This document shows positions 3,119-6,057 of a stretch of DNA of 6,057 nucleotides, piece after piece. The stretch comes from Deltaproteobacteria bacterium UBA7527 (GTDB taxonomy: Bacteria; Desulfobacterota; Syntrophorhabdia; Syntrophorhabdales; Syntrophorhabdaceae), in assembly GCA_002478225.1 (NCBI GenBank), contig DLMV01000036.1, positions 6,801 through 12,857 of the forward strand. The letters are read 5' to 3'. The notes beneath the pieces were generated by a model. The model ran no database searches and was not told the origin of the DNA. It saw only the letters and a program-made list of their open reading frames with translations. Made by a program: the position numbers and the translations under genes. The number at the start of each line of letters is the position of its first letter. Position 1 is the stretch's first letter.

Positions 3119-6057
3119 CTATCTGTCCAGTATCTCCCTTACCTTTGTAAGCAGCTCCTGCGGTGCAAGCGGTTTTGAGATAAAATTCGCTGCATCTCCG
3201 TGAACCCCTTTATCGAGGACCACGTCGCCGGTATAGCCGCTCATAAAAAGGACTTTGATGTCCGGACAGATCTTTTGGACCTCATCGTAGACCTCTTTGC
3301 CGTTCTTCTTGGGCATGACCACGTCGAGGATCATAAGGGCCAACGCATCTTTGTGCTCCTCAAAGGCGCGCATCGCATCTTCGCCGTTTTCAGCCTCTAT
3401 TACGGAATATCCTGACGTTGTGAGGACCTCTTTTGCGAAACTCCTCACCGCGGGATCATCCTCGGCAAGAAGGACCATCTCTGTCCCGCTGCGCACTGCG
3501 GGAGCAGAGGACATCGTTTCTTCCATCTTTGTTTTGACTACGGGAATGTAGATATAAAATGTCGTTCCCTGACCGGGCTCGCTCTGCACATCAATGTATC
3601 CGTTGTGCTGTTTCACAATCCCGTATACAATGGAGAGGCCGAGGCCGGTTCCTTTCCCGACCTCTTTTGTGGTAAAGAAGGGATCAAAGATCTTCTCTTT
3701 TGTTGTCTTGTCCATGCCGCAGCCTGTATCGGATACCGAGATGAGGACGTATGTGCCTTCCTGACCATACTCGTGGCCCATCGTGAACGCATTATCCATC
3801 TCAACTACTTTTGTTTCGATGGTCAGCGTACCGCCCCGGGGCATCACGTCCCGTGCGTTCGTGGCAAGGTTGATCAATACCTGGTCCATCTGGGTAATAT
3901 CTGCCATGACCGTCACGTCTTCACCCGTGAAGATCACCTTAAGCTCTATATCCTCTGTAAGGAGCCTTTTCAGGAGTTTTCCCATGCCGTCGATGATATT
4001 CCTTATACTGTGGGGCTTAAATTCCATCACCTGCTTCCTGCTGAATGCCAGAAGGCTCTGGGTAAGGTTTGCTGCTTTCTCTGATGAGGTAAGTATCTGG
4101 TCCACATATACCCTCAATGGGTCGTCTTTATCGATCTTCATCTGAAGAAGATTCCCATAGCCGATGAGCGCCGTAAGAATGTTGTTGAAGTCGTGGGCAA
4201 TGCCGCCTGTCAGGGTACCGATGGCCTCCATCTTCTGAGATTGGCGAAACTTATCTTCGAGGAGTCTCTTGTCCTCTTCCGTGCGCTTTCTCTCGGTAAT
4301 ATCACGGACGATCGCCCAGAATCCCGCAGGTTTATTCTCCATATCCTTAATAAGGTATGTGCGCAACTCGACAGGAAATATCGTACCGTCTTTTTTTCTG
4401 TACTCTTTTTCGTAGATATCGGAATACCCTCTCACTGTCACCTGTTCTTTCAGGATCTGCGCCTCGAGGGCGTGCCATCTCTCCGGCGTTATATCCTCAT
4501 AGGTTAGATCATAGATATCCTCGTCGGGATACCCGAGCATTGCGCTGAAGCTCTTATTAAATGCGATGATCTTCCCTGTTGCATCCACTGACGCGATGCC
4601 GTCACGGCTTGCTTCATACAATTCACGGTATCTGCTTTCAGAATCTCTGAGCGATTTCTCCGCCAGCTTTCGTTCTGTGATGTCCTCGATGGTGCCTTCA
4701 TAGTAAAGGACCTTGCCCGTATCGTCTTTTACAGCACGGCCGTTGATCGAGACCCAGATTTTGCCGCCGCCTTTCGTATAGTGCTGTATTTCGTACCTTT
4801 CGATAATCCCCTGCCTTTCAATAATATTTCTGTACCTTATCCTGTCCTCGGGGTTGACGTATCCCTGCCTTCCTATGTCGGTTATGCTCGTCATCATCTC
4901 TTCGGGCGAATCGTAGCCTATCATCTTCGCGAATGCCGGGTTCACGTTGATATAACGTCCTTCCGGGGTGGTCTGGAATATGCCCTCAACGGCATTTTCG
5001 AAGATATTGCGGTACTTCTCTTCGCTTTGCTTTAAAACCTCCTCTGTATGCTTGCGGCTCGCTTCATTGCGCTCCAATGCATCTGCCATCTCATCAAAGG
5101 TATATGCAAGCTGACCCAGCTCGTCCTCGCCATGATCAAGGTCTGTACGGACGCTAAGATCGCCGCGCCCCAGTTGTTTTGAGGCATCCACAAGCCTGTT
5201 CAGCCTTCTCGCAACCATGATGTTCCCTATAAACCATGCCGATACCACCGCAACGACAAAGGCAATGCACAACATCCCAATGTTAACGAATAAGGTTCTT
5301 TTAGCATAGGCCATGGCTCTTTCCTCGGGGATGCCTACTCGCATAAAAAGGTATGGTGATGTGCTGTCTTTCAGGTAAAACCTTTTATAGGCGTTCAGGC
5401 GCTTTATTCCATCAACTCCCACAGCCGTGAATGTCCCTTCGTCAGGACCGGTCTGCATGAGCCTGATCATATGGGGCGAGTCGATCACTCCTGCATACCT
5501 CTTTGATCCCTCGGACCGGTAGAGTCGGATATGCCTGTGGTCATATATTTCGAACACGGATCCTTCCGGCAAGCTCGTCTTTATAAATTGCTTGACGTAA
5601 TGCTCAAGTTCGATCGCCACCGCTATAACGCCCCGCAGACGTCCCCTTTCATCTATTATGGGATAAGAAAAATGGAACGCAGGCCGATGTATGATCTGCC
5701 CCACTGCGTACTCCCCGGCGGAAAAATCCTTTGTCCGCAGGGCATCCTGAAAATACTTTCTATGATTAAGGTTCATTGGTTTTGTCGGAACAGAAGAAGA
5801 ACATACCATCCCTTTTGTGTCAATGACCAGGACGTTCGCATATAACGGGTTCTGCCTCTCCAGTTCTTCCAGCAGTTTTGTGCTTGCGGGAATGTTCATA
5901 TTATATATATCGCGTATCCTGACCACGGTCATGAGGAACTGGCGTGTGCTTTCTACTATGCGCTCGTGCTCGTTTGAAAGGCCTTGCAGTACCCGCAGTG
6001 CATCATTCTCTGCATCCTTCATATCGCGGCTCTGACGTTCCAGCCCTGTATAGATAA
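3119..6057 (-). CDS. Hybrid sensor histidine kinase (Cache-HAMP-PAS-PAS-HisKA-HATPase-REC), 5' end outside window
   Basis: A membrane sensor kinase that should autophosphorylate on His in response to an external ligand and pass the phosphate to its own receiver domain. Numbered from the ATG at 6022 (967 residues): Cache-like periplasmic sensor 1-235 (NPLYANVLVIDTKGMVCSSS, then HFSYPIIDERGRLRGVIAV); membrane helix about 243-270; HAMP about 268-322; PAS 333-452 and 463-580, each ending in a DITERK-type sequence; HisKA 598-664 with phospho-acceptor His610 in GGIAHDFNN; HATPase with N box around N722, DTGCGM (765-770), FDPFFTTK (779-786) and GKGTGLGL (789-796); receiver 849-965 with D855/D856, phospho-acceptor D900, S928 and K950. 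All key residues are present. The frame stays open upstream of 6022 (reading ...IYTGLERQSRD before that Met) to the window edge, no ribosome binding site precedes 6022, and the first membrane helix expected before a Cache domain is missing, so the true start lies beyond 6057. No cognate response regulator is visible; ligand unknown. Confidence 0.95.
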   Translation of the reverse strand, partial: IYTGLERQSRDMKDAENDALRVLQGLSNEHERIVESTRQFLMTVVRIRDIYNMNIPASTKLLEELERQNPLYANVLVIDTKGMVCSSSVPTKPMNLNHRKYFQDALRTKDFSAGEYAVGQIIHRPAFHFSYPIIDERGRLRGVIAVAIELEHYVKQFIKTSLPEGSVFEIYDHRHIRLYRSEGSKRYAGVIDSPHMIRLMQTGPDEGTFTAVGVDGIKRLNAYKRFYLKDSTSPYLFMRVGIPEERAMAYAKRTLFVNIGMLCIAFVVAVVSAWFIGNIMVARRLNRLVDASKQLGRGDLSVRTDLDHGEDELGQLAYTFDEMADALERNEASRKHTEEVLKQSEEKYRNIFENAVEGIFQTTPEGRYINVNPAFAKMIGYDSPEEMMTSITDIGRQGYVNPEDRIRYRNIIERQGIIERYEIQHYTKGGGKIWVSINGRAVKDDTGKVLYYEGTIEDITERKLAEKSLRDSESRYRELYEASRDGIASVDATGKIIAFNKSFSAMLGYPDEDIYDLTYEDITPERWHALEAQILKEQVTVRGYSDIYEKEYRKKDGTIFPVELRTYLIKDMENKPAGFWAIVRDITERKRTEEDKRLLEDKFRQSQKMEAIGTLTGGIAHDFNNILTALIGYGNLLQMKIDKDDPLRVYVDQILTSSEKAANLTQSLLAFSRKQVMEFKPHSIRNIIDGMGKLLKRLLTEDIELKVIFTGEDVTVMADITQMDQVLINLATNARDVMPRGGTLTIETKVVEMDNAFTMGHEYGQEGTYVLISVSDTGCGMDKTTKEKIFDPFFTTKEVGKGTGLGLSIVYGIVKQHNGYIDVQSEPGQGTTFYIYIPVVKTKMEETMSSAPAVRSGTEMVLLAEDDPAVRSFAKEVLTTSGYSVIEAENGEDAMRAFEEHKDALALMILDVVMPKKNGKEVYDEVQKICPDIKVLFMSGYTGDVVLDKGVHGDAANFISKPLAPQELLTKVREILDR

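Noticed and set aside
3605..4084. 159-codon plus-strand frame antisense to the kinase catalytic domains
   Set aside because: Fully contained in the histidine kinase gene, whose conserved motifs leave no doubt about the coding strand.

Overview
The window carries four protein-coding genes from a bacterium of middling G+C content. The largest is a membrane-bound PAS/hybrid histidine kinase of a type abundant in environmental Gram-negative bacteria such as Thermodesulfobacteriota (former Deltaproteobacteria) and Nitrospirota. That placement is an inference from gene style; no rRNA or other phylogenetic marker is present.

Layout. On the minus strand (27-1526) lies a two-domain family 2 glycosyltransferase. 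A 246-bp AT-rich spacer separates it from a divergent plus-strand pair: a SAM-dependent class I methyltransferase (1773-2387) and a small two-helix membrane protein that matches my recollection of the DUF6868 family (2473-2751). From the right, a minus-strand hybrid sensor kinase (3119 to the window edge) converges on that pair. It has an extracytoplasmic Cache-like sensor, TM, HAMP, two PAS domains, HisKA, HATPase and a receiver domain. Its reading frame is still open at base 6057, so its true N-terminus lies outside the window.

The 367-bp convergent gap (2752-3118) has no credible protein gene but is not empty. It holds heptamer tandem repeats just past the stop codons on both sides, a 7-bp inverted repeat, an extended -10 promoter, and about 100 nt that fold into a 22-position closing stem (21 paired) around two internal hairpins. 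The predicted transcription start falls at the foot of that stem. All three non-Watson-Crick pairs in it are G-U when read on the plus strand, so I call it a candidate small structured RNA of unknown family.

The other point of note is the methyltransferase. It reads as an intact ORF, but the family's C-terminal HVKMVRLEVEA tail follows directly after the TGL segment, and the roughly 50-60 residues expected between them are absent. This looks like an in-frame internal deletion. The four genes share no obvious pathway. The glycosyltransferase suggests surface polysaccharide or protein glycosylation, and the kinase is an orphan sensor with no partner regulator in view.
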